From RGIG4097 sp964550635 (lineage in GTDB: Bacteria > Bacillota > Clostridia > Christensenellales > CAG-917), in contig CAZJZV010000002.1 of assembly GCA_964550635.1 (NCBI GenBank), positions 113,151-177,150 of the forward strand: a stretch of 64,000 bases of DNA. The letters run 5' to 3'. Both the position numbers and the translations under genes were made by a program. The notes beneath the pieces were generated by a model. That model saw nothing but the letters and a program-made list of their open reading frames with translations. It did no database searches and was not told where the DNA came from. Within the stretch, counting starts at the first letter, position 1. Each line of letters begins with the position of its first letter. This document shows positions 8,724-17,940 of this stretch, one piece after another.

Positions 8724-10083
8724 TTCTCAAAATTCGAGAGCGAAAAACGAAAAGAAAACTGCGGACGAAAAGCGCGGTTTTTTCTTGCGGAAAAGTGCGA
8801 TTGAAAAGCATGATAACTCTGTGCAAAACGTAGATATAAATCGTGATAGTTTTGTGCGGAAGCGAGAAATCGAAAAGAACGATAATTTTTCGCAGAAAAG
8901 CAGAGTGAAAAATCGTGGGCGTTTCTCAAAATCGGGAGATGAAAAAAACATTGTTAGTTCGCCTGAAAAACGTGAAAATCGCACGATGAAACCAGAAAAA
9001 TTTCCGCCGTTTTCACGGGTGAAATTTTCGGTTGATACCGCGACTCCGACAAGCCTTGTGAACAAGTTGTCCGCTTCGTCCGTCTTGTACGCTCCAACCG
9101 TCGCGGGCGGAAAACTTATGTTTTCCGTGCCGTCAAAAGACTGCGCCAAGATTATTGCATTGTTGGACGAGTTGTGCTATAATTACAAAATAATGGCGAT
9201 AAACGGCGTTTTCGCATACGCTTTTTCGCTGTTGAAACGATTGGGAATAATCGTAGGCATATTGTTGTCCGTCGCGGTTTCCGTGATTTATTCCTTTTTC
9301 GTCGTCGAGATTGACGGAGATTTTTCTCCCGAAGTCGAAAGGGTGCTATCTTCTCACGGCATAGCGGAAGGGAAATTCGTCCTTACGTTTGACTCCGAAA
9401 AGATAGGGCGGGAAATTCAATCCCTTGACGGCGTATCGTTTGCATCGGTAGAGCGTGTCGGCACGCGCGTGCGTGTTCACGTGCGATACGAGCAGGACGA
9501 AAAACCTTTCGTACAATACGGCGGAGAAGTCAAATCCGTTTGCGACTCGGTTGTCACACGGATAGTCGTATTCGGCGGTACGTGCGAAGTGGAAGTCGGA
9601 CAAGCGGTGAAAAGCGGGGACGTACTCATCGGCGGATATTTCCTTGTGGGTGACGAAAAAGTGCCGACAACCGCTAGCGGTGAAGTCTACGGACGAAAAA
9701 CCACGACGAAAACTCGATTTTTTGCTGATACTTATATCGTGAGCGAGAAAGGAAGAGTGAAGTCGCACGTGCGGTTGAGCGTTTTCGGGAAGAAACCGAA
9801 AGCACCGAAGTCGCCGTATGAAAACTACGAATTGCGCTATGACGAGAGAAAAAACGACTTTTTGTTGCCGTATACGGTTTGCAGGTGGACTTTCACCGAA
9901 ATCGTGCAGTCGGAGAAGTCGAACACTCTCACCGAAAAGGAAATGAAAGACTTGACCTACTCGTCCCTTATCGAAGACTTGGCGGACGTGAAAGTGCTGT
10001 CAAGGGACGACGAAATTCAAAGAACGGACGGCGGGTATATCGTCAAGACCACCGTCGTCACGGAGGAAAGAATAGACATATGA
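8701..10083 (+). CDS. yqfD: Sporulation protein YqfD with N-terminal polar extension
   Basis: A 460-residue membrane protein of the YqfD family (Bacillus YqfD is about 400 residues), involved in sporulation. The first 105 residues are an unusual polar stretch rich in Lys, Arg, Asn and Ser with loosely repeated pieces such as RKSAIEKHDN and RKREIEKNDN. The recognisable domain begins near residue 108 (VKFSVDTATP). One membrane helix spans about residues 180-202, followed by an external beta-rich region. ATG 8701 is chosen over the upstream TTG because it starts inside yqfC as in a coupled pair. The stop overlaps the phoH start (ATGA). The extension could reflect sequence drift after a lost start; its codons look ordinary. 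Confidence 0.85.
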   Translation: MVFRLKSNSQNSRAKNEKKTADEKRGFFLRKSAIEKHDNSVQNVDINRDSFVRKREIEKNDNFSQKSRVKNRGRFSKSGDEKNIVSSPEKRENRTMKPEKFPPFSRVKFSVDTATPTSLVNKLSASSVLYAPTVAGGKLMFSVPSKDCAKIIALLDELCYNYKIMAINGVFAYAFSLLKRLGIIVGILLSVAVSVIYSFFVVEIDGDFSPEVERVLSSHGIAEGKFVLTFDSEKIGREIQSLDGVSFASVERVGTRVRVHVRYEQDEKPFVQYGGEVKSVCDSVVTRIVVFGGTCEVEVGQAVKSGDVLIGGYFLVGDEKVPTTASGEVYGRKTTTKTRFFADTYIVSEKGRVKSHVRLSVFGKKPKAPKSPYENYELRYDERKNDFLLPYTVCRWTFTEIVQSEKSNTLTEKEMKDLTYSSLIEDLADVKVLSRDDEIQRTDGGYIVKTTVVTEERIDI

Positions 10084-11087
10084 AAGTGACAAGAGAAAAA
10101 CATTTTGACGACTACGAAGCGCTCGTTATGCTTTTCGGGGAGTTGGACGGAAACGTTCAACGGATTGAAGACGCTTTCAACGTCAAGATTTTCACGGCAA
10201 GTTCTGCGATGAAAATCTCGGGGGAAGAAGAAAACGTCGCGGACGCAATATCCGCAATCGACGCAATCGTCACCCTTGCGAGAAAGGAAACATTGACCAC
10301 TCAACAGATTTGTATGGTCATAGATATGGTGAAAGGCGGACGGATAGCGTCCTTGAACGACCTGCTCGGCACTGTTGCAATCACGTCGAAAGGCAAGGTC
10401 ATTCGCCCGAAATCCTTGGGACAAAAGGAATACGTGGACGCCATTCGCAAAAATAAAATCGTATTCGGCGTAGGACCTGCGGGCACGGGCAAAACCTATC
10501 TTGCGGTCGCGCTTGCGGTGTACGCGCTGAAAAATCACGACGTCGAGAGGATAATTCTCACTCGTCCCGCGGTGGAAGCAGGGGAGAAACTCGGATTTTT
10601 GCCGGGCGACCTTGCGGACAAAGTCGATCCCTATCTTCGTCCTATCTACGACGCGTTGCAGGATATGATGGGCGCGGACGGATATATGAAGTATATCGAA
10701 CGCGGAAATATCGAAATCGCACCCCTTGCCTATATGCGCGGGCGCACGTTGAGCAACAGTTTCATCATTCTCGACGAGGCGCAAAACACCACCAAAGAGC
10801 AGATGAAAATGTTCCTGACTCGTATGGGGGAAGGGAGCAAAATCGTCGTCACGGGGGATATAACTCAAATCGACTTGCCAAGGCACGTAACGAGCGGTAT
10901 GAAAGACGCAATCGACGTGTTGAAAGACGTGCAAGACATCGAAATCGTGCGTTTGAGTTACCGCGACGTAGTCCGTCACGAACTAGTTTCGCGGATTATC
11001 AAAGCGTACGAGGAAGCGGACGAAAGACGTGAAAAACAAATGAATAATACCGACGGAATTTCCGACTCGGAGGATAATAATGATTGA
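10080..11087 (+). CDS. phoH: PhoH family ATPase
   Basis: Cytoplasmic P-loop ATPase, 335 residues, with a KH-like N-terminal domain (about 1-80) and a RecA-like ATPase domain. Walker A GPAGTGKT is at residues 132-139, Walker B is FIILDEAQN, and VTGDITQIDLP is the PhoH signature. Linked in other bacteria to RNA metabolism with its frequent neighbour YbeY. ATG 10080 overlaps the yqfD stop and is served by GGAGGA at 10062-10067; the longer upstream reading is a shadow of yqfD. The last eight bases overlap the pgpH start. Confidence 0.95.
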   Translation: MKVTREKHFDDYEALVMLFGELDGNVQRIEDAFNVKIFTASSAMKISGEEENVADAISAIDAIVTLARKETLTTQQICMVIDMVKGGRIASLNDLLGTVAITSKGKVIRPKSLGQKEYVDAIRKNKIVFGVGPAGTGKTYLAVALAVYALKNHDVERIILTRPAVEAGEKLGFLPGDLADKVDPYLRPIYDALQDMMGADGYMKYIERGNIEIAPLAYMRGRTLSNSFIILDEAQNTTKEQMKMFLTRMGEGSKIVVTGDITQIDLPRHVTSGMKDAIDVLKDVQDIEIVRLSYRDVVRHELVSRIIKAYEEADERREKQMNNTDGISDSEDNND

Positions 11088-12555
11088 CGATATCAAAGAC
11101 TTGACGACCAGTCAAAAAGAAAGAAAACTCAAAACGCGGAATATGTTCATCGCGTTCGGCAAAACCCTGCCTTTAAGCATAGTCGCGGTTGCGGGTATGT
11201 GTTTATACTCGATTTTTATGACGGGGAATTTTCTCGGCTCGTTCACCCCTGAAAGCGGACTCGAAACCGCGGGGCGTTTCTGCACCGTCGGGCTTCTCAT
11301 GCTCGCACTTTTCTTCGTCGTGTATCCCTATGCGGACAACGGCAAATTTGCGGTCAGGAATTTCACTCTCATCACGACGATGCTGATAATCACCTATATT
11401 GCAAGCATAACGACCGTGCGTTTTTTGAGCGTATACGTTATGCCTGTTGCGATAGCGTCCCTGATTTTGCTCGAACTCATCGACAGAAAAACCGCACTTT
11501 CATCGACGGCGGTGCTTTGTATGCTCCTGCTCGTGTCCTACGTTTTCACCAACCAGACGACGAACAACGCATACGCACTCGACCTTGTCATAACGTCGGT
11601 GATTGCAAACGCATTCGGCGGAGTTGCTATGTGCTTCTTCGTCAACAAACACTTCACAAGACTCAAATTCTTGCTCGTCGCACTCGCGGGCGGACTCGTC
11701 GTCGTGCCCGTCGTCGTGACTTGTACGATAACCGAAGGCAACTTCACGCTCGATATTCTTTTCAATTCCCTTTGGGCATACGGCTCTCAAGTGGTGTCCG
11801 TGTTCGTGTTTATGCCTCTCGTTGCAATTTGCGAAGGTATCTTCAATATTGCGGACGACTTCAGACTGAACGAACTCACCAATCTCAATCATCCGCTTTT
11901 GAAACGTCTTGCAAGCGAAGCGCCGGGTACGTTCAATCACTCCCTTGTCGTAGGCAACCTTGCAGAAGCCTGCGCGGAAGCGATAGGGGAAAATCCCCAC
12001 CTTGCGCGTTGCGCGGCGTACTATCACGATATAGGCAAGTTGAAAGCGCCTATCTATTTCTCCGAAAACCAATCGACGTACAACCCCCACGACGAACTCA
12101 TTCCCGAAGTCAGTGTGAGTATGATAACGTCCCATACGCTTTTCGGTGAGATACTTGCAAAGCAATACCACCTTCCCCCCGAAATCGTTGCGATTTGTCG
12201 CGAACACCACGGCACCGCACCCGTCGGATATTTCTATCGTAAGGCGTTGTCCTTGACGGAAGAAGGGGACCTTGCATCCGCAAACTACGCGTACTCGGGG
12301 CCAAAACCCCAAACCAAAGTGTCCGCAATCGTCATGGTGACGGATACGGTAGAGGCGGCGTGCAGAGCGTATATGCCCGACAACAAGGACGAATTTGTTG
12401 CGAGAATCAACAAACTTGTGGACGAAAAACTCAATCTCGGACAATTCGACGAATGTCCGCTCACTATGCAGGATATTAGCGCAATCAAAACTACGATAAT
12501 CGAAGTTTTGCCCAGCATCCACCACAGTAGAGTATCATACGAGAAGAAGAGATGA
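11080..12555 (+). CDS. pgpH: Membrane HD phosphohydrolase of the PgpH/YqfF family, short form
   Basis: Predicted cyclic-di-AMP phosphodiesterase. The C-terminal cytoplasmic HD domain carries HDIGK (His316-Asp317) with a later REHHG block. The N-terminal half has about eight hydrophobic segments between residues 25 and 260. At 491 residues it is some 200 shorter than classical PgpH: the large extracytoplasmic 7TMR-HDED sensor between the first and second helices is missing, replaced by a loop of about 20 residues. Position between phoH and ybeY is canonical. Activity is inferred from family. Confidence 0.9.
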   Translation: MIDDIKDLTTSQKERKLKTRNMFIAFGKTLPLSIVAVAGMCLYSIFMTGNFLGSFTPESGLETAGRFCTVGLLMLALFFVVYPYADNGKFAVRNFTLITTMLIITYIASITTVRFLSVYVMPVAIASLILLELIDRKTALSSTAVLCMLLLVSYVFTNQTTNNAYALDLVITSVIANAFGGVAMCFFVNKHFTRLKFLLVALAGGLVVVPVVVTCTITEGNFTLDILFNSLWAYGSQVVSVFVFMPLVAICEGIFNIADDFRLNELTNLNHPLLKRLASEAPGTFNHSLVVGNLAEACAEAIGENPHLARCAAYYHDIGKLKAPIYFSENQSTYNPHDELIPEVSVSMITSHTLFGEILAKQYHLPPEIVAICREHHGTAPVGYFYRKALSLTEEGDLASANYAYSGPKPQTKVSAIVMVTDTVEAACRAYMPDNKDEFVARINKLVDEKLNLGQFDECPLTMQDISAIKTTIIEVLPSIHHSRVSYEKKR

Positions 12556-13019
12556 TAAGAACGAACGGCGTAAAATTCAAGGAAAAAAGGCTCATGAAAG
12601 CGGTCGAAAAGGCGGTTTTCACCACGCTCGGACAGGATGATTTTTTCGTGACGGATATCGACGTCGTGGACGAAGAAACCATAAAGGAATATAACCGCGA
12701 GCAAAGAAAAGTGGACTCCGTCACCGACGTGTTGAGTTTTCCGTACTTCGAGAAAATGACCTTGCCGAAGTCTCTTGACGACTTTTCGGACGACGACTTC
12801 GACGGAAATAGAGTTATGCTCGGTAGTCTTATGATATGCAGAAAGCGCGCGGAAGAGCAGGCGAAAGAGTACGGACACTCCTATGACAGAGAAATCGGTT
12901 TTTTGACTTGTCACGGACTCTTGCACCTTCTCGGTTTCGACCACGTTGAGAAGTGCGACGAAGAAGTTATGATGCCGCTTCAAGAAAAAATTATGAACAG
13001 CGTTCATCTTTATAGATAA
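12552..13019 (+). CDS. ybeY: Endoribonuclease YbeY
   Basis: Zinc-dependent endoribonuclease for 16S rRNA 3'-end maturation and ribosome quality control. The zinc motif HGLLHLLGFDH is intact (His121, His125, His131). The NREQRKVDSVTDVLSFP segment is typical. 155 residues is normal. The start overlaps the pgpH stop (ATGA). The dgkA and cdd genes that often lie between ybeY and era are absent. Confidence 0.96.
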   Translation: MIRTNGVKFKEKRLMKAVEKAVFTTLGQDDFFVTDIDVVDEETIKEYNREQRKVDSVTDVLSFPYFEKMTLPKSLDDFSDDDFDGNRVMLGSLMICRKRAEEQAKEYGHSYDREIGFLTCHGLLHLLGFDHVEKCDEEVMMPLQEKIMNSVHLYR

Positions 13020-13032
13020 ACACGGTAGGAAA

Positions 13033-13941
13033 ATGAAATCAGGATTTATTTGTATCACGGGGCTTGCAAACGCAGGCAAATCAACTCTCATCAACTCCCT
13101 TGTCGGGGAGAAAGTCGCAATCGTATCTTGGCGCCCGCAGACTACGAGAAATAAAATTCTCGGCATCGTCAACGGCGAAAAGAACGGTGAAGAATATCAA
13201 ATGGTATTCATCGACACCCCCGGCATTCACGAAACGAGAAATCATCTCGGAGAATATATGATGAAATCCGTCGAGTCGGGTATGAAAGACGTGGACGGCA
13301 TTTTGTACGTAATCGACACCGCAAAGGGCATTCAAAAGGAAGACTACGAGTTTTTCGAGAAGAATGCCGAGAGAGATAACGTCGTCGTCATTCTCAACAA
13401 GGAAGACTCCGTCACCAAACAAACCATGCTCGACGCATTGCAAAAACTCACCGCGTTTCCTTTCATCAAGGCGGTCGTTCCCGCATCCGCGAAGAAAGCG
13501 CAAAATCTCGAACCCGTCATCGACGAACTTTTCAATATGCTTCCCGAAGGAGAGAGATTTTTCCCCGAAGATATGTTCACGGACAGTTCCATGCGTTTTA
13601 TGGCGGCGGAAATCATTCGCGAAAAGGCTCTCTACCTGCTCGACAAGGAAATCCCTTACGGCATAGGCGTGTATATCAACAAGTTCGAGATGAGAGAGGA
13701 TAAACCTATCTACGATATAGACGCGGACGTCATAGTCGAAAGACCGTCCCATAAGGCTATCGTCATAGGCAAGGGCGGTGCGACTCTCAAACAAATCGCA
13801 AGCGGTGCAAGAAAAGACCTTGAAGAATTGACGGGGGAGAAAGTTTTTCTCACTCTCTACGTGAAAGTCAAACCCGATTGGCGCAATAGCGACTATCTCA
13901 TGCGCGAACTCGGCTACGACGTCAAGGACCTCAAAAAATAA
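13033..13941 (+). CDS. era: GTPase Era
   Basis: Ribosome-assembly GTPase binding the 3' end of 16S rRNA. The G domain has G1 GLANAGKST (residues 10-18), G3 DTPGIH, G4 NKED and G5 SAKK. The C-terminal KH domain contains VIGKGG near residue 245. 302 residues is normal. G1 is atypical: most Era proteins read GRPNVGKST. The effector segment SWRPQTTRN has Trp-Arg where Asn-Lys is usual. Its stop shares one base with the recO start. Confidence 0.96.
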   Translation: MKSGFICITGLANAGKSTLINSLVGEKVAIVSWRPQTTRNKILGIVNGEKNGEEYQMVFIDTPGIHETRNHLGEYMMKSVESGMKDVDGILYVIDTAKGIQKEDYEFFEKNAERDNVVVILNKEDSVTKQTMLDALQKLTAFPFIKAVVPASAKKAQNLEPVIDELFNMLPEGERFFPEDMFTDSSMRFMAAEIIREKALYLLDKEIPYGIGVYINKFEMREDKPIYDIDADVIVERPSHKAIVIGKGGATLKQIASGARKDLEELTGEKVFLTLYVKVKPDWRNSDYLMRELGYDVKDLKK

Positions 13942-14639
13942 TGGAAGCAAAGAAAGTCACTGCAATCGTAACGCGGGCGGTACGCTACAACGAAACGGAT
14001 ATGATTTTGACACTCGTATCCATCGAAGAAGGCAAACTCACCGCCACCGCAAAAGGCTGTCTGAAACCAAAGGCTAAATTGCGCTATTCGGCGGAACCTA
14101 TGAATTTCGGGGAGTATATGCTTGCGGGGAAGAGCGGTCGCTACGTCGTTGCTGATTGCGCACAGATTGAGAGTTTTATGCCACTCACTCTCGAAATCGA
14201 TAAGTACTATTCTGCATCGTATATTCTCGAAGCACTGACCAAGTTGTCCCCCGAAAGTCAACCGAAATTGTTTTTGCACGCTATCGAAACCTTGAAAGGT
14301 ATGGCGTATGAAAACGTCGGCGCGGAAGAAGGCGTGACGAAATTCTTGTTGCACGCTCTCTCCGACAACGGTTACGACCTTGACTTTTCAACCTGCAACG
14401 TATGCAAATGCGTGCTTGACGGGGAAGGGGTATTTTCCGAAAGGGACGGTGTCGTTTGTCCGCACTGCGCGGGCTTCGACGGCATAGTCATAGACAAAAA
14501 TCTGCGGGCGTATCTTGCGGGTGAAAACCAAGATATTCCCACTACACTCAAAACAAATGCCAATCTTATCTTGAGCGACGTGGCATACTCTATGCTCGGA
14601 CTCAAAATGAGCAAACACTATTTTACGGAGCAAATATGA
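13941..14639 (+). CDS. recO: DNA repair protein RecO
   Basis: Recombination mediator that loads RecA with RecF/RecR. The N-terminal OB fold contains TRAVRYNETDMILTLVS. The helical C-terminal part carries a zinc finger, CNVCK followed by CPHC, at about residues 153-175. 232 residues is typical. It starts in a TAATG junction with era and ends in an ATGA overlap with the next lipoprotein gene. Confidence 0.94.
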   Translation: MEAKKVTAIVTRAVRYNETDMILTLVSIEEGKLTATAKGCLKPKAKLRYSAEPMNFGEYMLAGKSGRYVVADCAQIESFMPLTLEIDKYYSASYILEALTKLSPESQPKLFLHAIETLKGMAYENVGAEEGVTKFLLHALSDNGYDLDFSTCNVCKCVLDGEGVFSERDGVVCPHCAGFDGIVIDKNLRAYLAGENQDIPTTLKTNANLILSDVAYSMLGLKMSKHYFTEQI

Positions 14640-16453
14640 AAAAAATCGCAACATTCATCATCGCAACGATTCTCGCAGTCAGTTTCGTAGTGGGCTTCGC
14701 CGCCTGCAACAAGACTGACAAGGACGCACCCGCCGACCTTCTCGAAATCTACACAAACGACCTTTCGCAAGGGGAGTTTACGTCCTATGAAACCGTGATT
14801 TCCGCACTTCCTGCAGGTTGGGGACTCTACGCACCCGGCAAGTCGAGCAGTGCATACAAAAACTCGGATAGCGGTTATCTTTCGGATATCGACGCTTTCG
14901 TACTCAGCAAAACCGTGGGGAGCAACACCATACTCACCATTATGAAATGCGGAGCGAGCGACGTCACTTTCCCCGAAAACCTTGCAATCAACGCGTTGAG
15001 AGTGAAAAACAACGTGGTCGTGTTGAAAGACGTCAACGGCGATATTTCAATATGCAACGTGCATAATGGCGGAGTCATCATTCCGCGCGGTGTGATTTCG
15101 GGACTCACGAGCAGTGATACCATTGATAAAGCGGTCAAGATTTTGTCCGAAGACCTCATCGCAGTCAATCCCAAATTCGACAAAAACGCAACGTCGAATA
15201 AAGATTACACCACCATTTACCGCATATCCACGGGAAGTCCCGTCGTCAGAATTAAAAACGCGGGCGGTGATATAAGTTGTCTTGCAGGTTTCGACCGCGA
15301 TTTCATCGTGTCCACCGGCACGAAAGAGGATAGCGTGGAAGTGTCCAGAATTTTCAAAATCCCCGCATCCGCAACCGCTCTCGCAACCTACGAAGGCACC
15401 GAATACGGTTACTATCCCGACAACGGCAACGACGAGTATTATAACGAAATCACCTATATGGGCGGTGGCAAATTCTTCATCCACGAGGACTGGCAAGTGG
15501 ACGTCGAAGAAGATAAGGACGCCGATTACGACTATCAATACAACGGCACCTACTACAAGGCATACCGCTATATCTACGATGCAAATTCCGACACGAGAAA
15601 AGCATTCGTATCCGACTACTATTTCCTTAACCTGTCCAACAAATACTACGGCTCCGAGCGCACGGGTATTTCCGCAAAATCCATTCTCAACGACGGATAT
15701 TACTATGCGTCTTACTGCATAGTCGTGGATAGCAACAAAAACGGCTACTACGATCAATTCATTCTCGACGAGAAATTCAATATCGTAGCGTCTCTTTCGG
15801 GCAATCTCGGCGTGACCATCGGCGACGTTGAAAACGCAAAAGAGATTTCCTACTTCGATTTGGCACTTGCATACGTGGATGAAATCGGCGTCGTCCCCCT
15901 TCCGTCGAGCGGACTTCGCGCGGTGGACAGAAACGGCAACGTCATCTTTGAAGATAAGTCCGTAGTCGTCACTGCGGCGGCGTACAATAGCGGAATGATC
16001 ATCGCATCCAAACTCAATTCCAACGGGGACGTCGTCTACGGCGCGTACAACCTTGACGGTCAAAGAGTCGCGGATTTCAAGTATACGAGCATCGATCCCT
16101 TCCTTGGATATTACACGATAGCGGTCAACAACGGCAAAGCGGTTCTTCTCTCGAAAGACGGAAAGGAAGTCGAGAAGATGAGCGATAACTCTGTGCCCCT
16201 TGCGGATATGGCGAAAACGTCGTCAAAGACGAATATCTACAAACTCGGTTGCTATATGTACACCGAAAAGAGAGACGGCACGTCCTACTTTGGCATCAAA
16301 AACCTCAATGCAAACGTTGAAAATAACGTAATCATAGGCGCAAATATGATCACGGGAAGTCTATTGTATTCCCCTGAAGGAAGCCCCGCAGACGTTTTCG
16401 TGTTTGCGAAATACAATGAAAACGACACCTTTGCGGTGTACAAACTCAAATGA
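14636..16453 (+). CDS. Lipoprotein with WG-like repeats, function unknown
   Basis: A 605-residue exported lipoprotein: signal peptide with lipobox GFAAC (Cys24), then a long beta-rich body. The C-terminal third has segments of the style YGAYNLDGQRVADFKY and NNGKAVLLSKDGKEV, resembling WG repeats that form beta-propellers. The middle is Tyr- and Asp-rich. It overlaps the recO stop (ATGA) and its own stop overlaps the tsaC-type gene, so it is embedded in a housekeeping operon. It may bind a surface ligand, but nothing in the sequence shows which. Confidence 0.7.
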   Translation: MKKIATFIIATILAVSFVVGFAACNKTDKDAPADLLEIYTNDLSQGEFTSYETVISALPAGWGLYAPGKSSSAYKNSDSGYLSDIDAFVLSKTVGSNTILTIMKCGASDVTFPENLAINALRVKNNVVVLKDVNGDISICNVHNGGVIIPRGVISGLTSSDTIDKAVKILSEDLIAVNPKFDKNATSNKDYTTIYRISTGSPVVRIKNAGGDISCLAGFDRDFIVSTGTKEDSVEVSRIFKIPASATALATYEGTEYGYYPDNGNDEYYNEITYMGGGKFFIHEDWQVDVEEDKDADYDYQYNGTYYKAYRYIYDANSDTRKAFVSDYYFLNLSNKYYGSERTGISAKSILNDGYYYASYCIVVDSNKNGYYDQFILDEKFNIVASLSGNLGVTIGDVENAKEISYFDLALAYVDEIGVVPLPSSGLRAVDRNGNVIFEDKSVVVTAAAYNSGMIIASKLNSNGDVVYGAYNLDGQRVADFKYTSIDPFLGYYTIAVNNGKAVLLSKDGKEVEKMSDNSVPLADMAKTSSKTNIYKLGCYMYTEKRDGTSYFGIKNLNANVENNVIIGANMITGSLLYSPEGSPADVFVFAKYNENDTFAVYKLK

Positions 16454-17430
16454 CGGAAATCGTAAAAGCGCAGGACGGACTCGACCGCGCGGTACAACTC
16501 ATCAAACAGGGCGACTTGGTCGTTTTTCCCACCGAAACAGTATACGGACTCGGTGCGGATGCCTTTAATGCGGAAGCGGTCAAAAAGATTTTCGTGGCAA
16601 AGGGTAGACCGCAGGACAATCCGCTCATCGTGCATATCTCGTCCATTGACGAAGTGAAAGAAATCGCGACGGATATTCCCGAAACTTTCTACAAAATAGC
16701 GGAAAAGTATATGCCCGGTCCTATCTCCGTCATCTTGAAAAAGAGCGACAAAATCCCTTACGTCGTCACGGCGGGGGGAGAAACGGTCGCGGTGCGTATG
16801 CCGTCAAATCCTTACACGAGAGAGTTGATCGCAAGAAGTGCGCCGTTGGCTGCTCCGTCCGCAAACAAGAGCAAACACGTATCTCCCACAAGTGCGCAAC
16901 ACGTCTACGACGACTTGAACGGAGAAGTTGATCTCATCCTTGACGATGGTCCTTGCTCGGTGGGTATCGAAAGCACCGTATTCGATTTGACGACGGAAAC
17001 GCCAACCATTTTACGCCCGGGTGCGATAACCGCGGAAATGCTCTCCGAAATCGTCGGGGACGTCAACGAAAACGGCAAAGTCATCAAAATCGCAAAGTCC
17101 CCCGGAATGAAATACACCCACTATGCGCCGAAAGTGGAAACCGTCGTTGCGGAGAATATCGAGCATGCAATTTGCGAATACGACAAGAGCGTTGCGGACG
17201 GCAAAAATCCCGTTCTCGTGTTCAGGGACGTCTACCGCGACAAGACGGAAGATAGAAATATCATCGACCTTGGAATCACTGCGGACGACTATGCACGCAA
17301 CGTTTATTCCGCTTTGAGAAAGGCGGAAAATATCTACGATGAAATCATCGTGGAAAAACTAGACGGTAGCGGAATTGAATTTTCGGTTATGAACAGGGTG
17401 ATGAAAGCCGCGTCAAACAGGGTGGTGTGA
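16450..17430 (+). CDS. tsaC: L-threonylcarbamoyladenylate synthase (Sua5/YrdC/YciO)
   Basis: Makes threonylcarbamoyl-AMP from Thr, bicarbonate and ATP for the t6A37 tRNA modification. The YrdC domain (about residues 10-205) has FPTETVYGLG, KGRPQDNPL, SAPSANKS and the ending LRPGAIT. The remaining 115 residues match the extra Sua5 C-terminal domain, introduced by SPGMKYTHYAPK. So this is the long Sua5 form, 326 residues. It overlaps the preceding lipoprotein gene by four bases. Confidence 0.95.
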   Translation: MTEIVKAQDGLDRAVQLIKQGDLVVFPTETVYGLGADAFNAEAVKKIFVAKGRPQDNPLIVHISSIDEVKEIATDIPETFYKIAEKYMPGPISVILKKSDKIPYVVTAGGETVAVRMPSNPYTRELIARSAPLAAPSANKSKHVSPTSAQHVYDDLNGEVDLILDDGPCSVGIESTVFDLTTETPTILRPGAITAEMLSEIVGDVNENGKVIKIAKSPGMKYTHYAPKVETVVAENIEHAICEYDKSVADGKNPVLVFRDVYRDKTEDRNIIDLGITADDYARNVYSALRKAENIYDEIIVEKLDGSGIEFSVMNRVMKAASNRVV

Positions 17431-17431
17431 T

Positions 17432-17875
17432 ATGAAAGTCACGTTTGTTTGCGTCGGGAATATGTGCAGAAGTCCGCTTGTCGCAAGACTTTTCGAGGTG
17501 TATGCGGAATGCCATAACTTCAATTGCGAGATTGACAGTGCGGGACTTATGGACCACAAAGTTGCGCAGTCCGAAAACTCGGTTGCGGTCTTGAAAGAAC
17601 TGGGGGTAACCCCAAAGGCGCACGTCTCAAAACTCATCACGAAAACCCTTGTCGACGAAAGCGATTTGATTGTCGCGATGACGGACAGAATAAGGGATAA
17701 GTTGGTTGAAAAATTCGATTGTGAAGATAAAGTCGTGTCCTTATCCGACGACAGACTTCTCGGCAAAGAAGTGGACGATCCCTACGGATTTGATATGGCG
17801 ACTTATCGCGAAGTCGGAAAAGACCTCGCGCGCGCGTGTCCTTATATATTAACGCTCCTACGCGCGAAAGAATGA
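17432..17875 (+). CDS. Low molecular weight protein-tyrosine phosphatase
   Basis: Small cytoplasmic phosphatase of 147 residues. The catalytic P-loop CVGNMCRS gives Cys7 and Arg13 (C-X5-R) directly at the N-terminus. The general-acid segment is VDDPYG near residue 113. In Bacillota such enzymes dephosphorylate protein arginine (YwlE) or tyrosine, and the sequence alone does not decide. It follows the threonylcarbamoyl-AMP synthase gene by one base, the same order as ywlC-ywlE in Bacillus, which mildly favours an arginine phosphatase. Confidence 0.9.
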   Translation: MKVTFVCVGNMCRSPLVARLFEVYAECHNFNCEIDSAGLMDHKVAQSENSVAVLKELGVTPKAHVSKLITKTLVDESDLIVAMTDRIRDKLVEKFDCEDKVVSLSDDRLLGKEVDDPYGFDMATYREVGKDLARACPYILTLLRAKE

Positions 17876-17907
17876 TGCAAAATCACGAAAACTATGTTTT
17901 AACGATT

Positions 17908-17940
17908 GAAATCGGTGCGATTAAGCACCGATTTCGTTTA
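17908..17940. terminator. Bidirectional terminator between convergent genes
   Basis: A perfect 11-bp stem (GAAATCGGTGC / GCACCGATTTC) with a six-base loop lies between the phosphatase stop (+) and the ferritin-like stop (-). T-rich sequence on both sides is modest. Confidence 0.7.
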
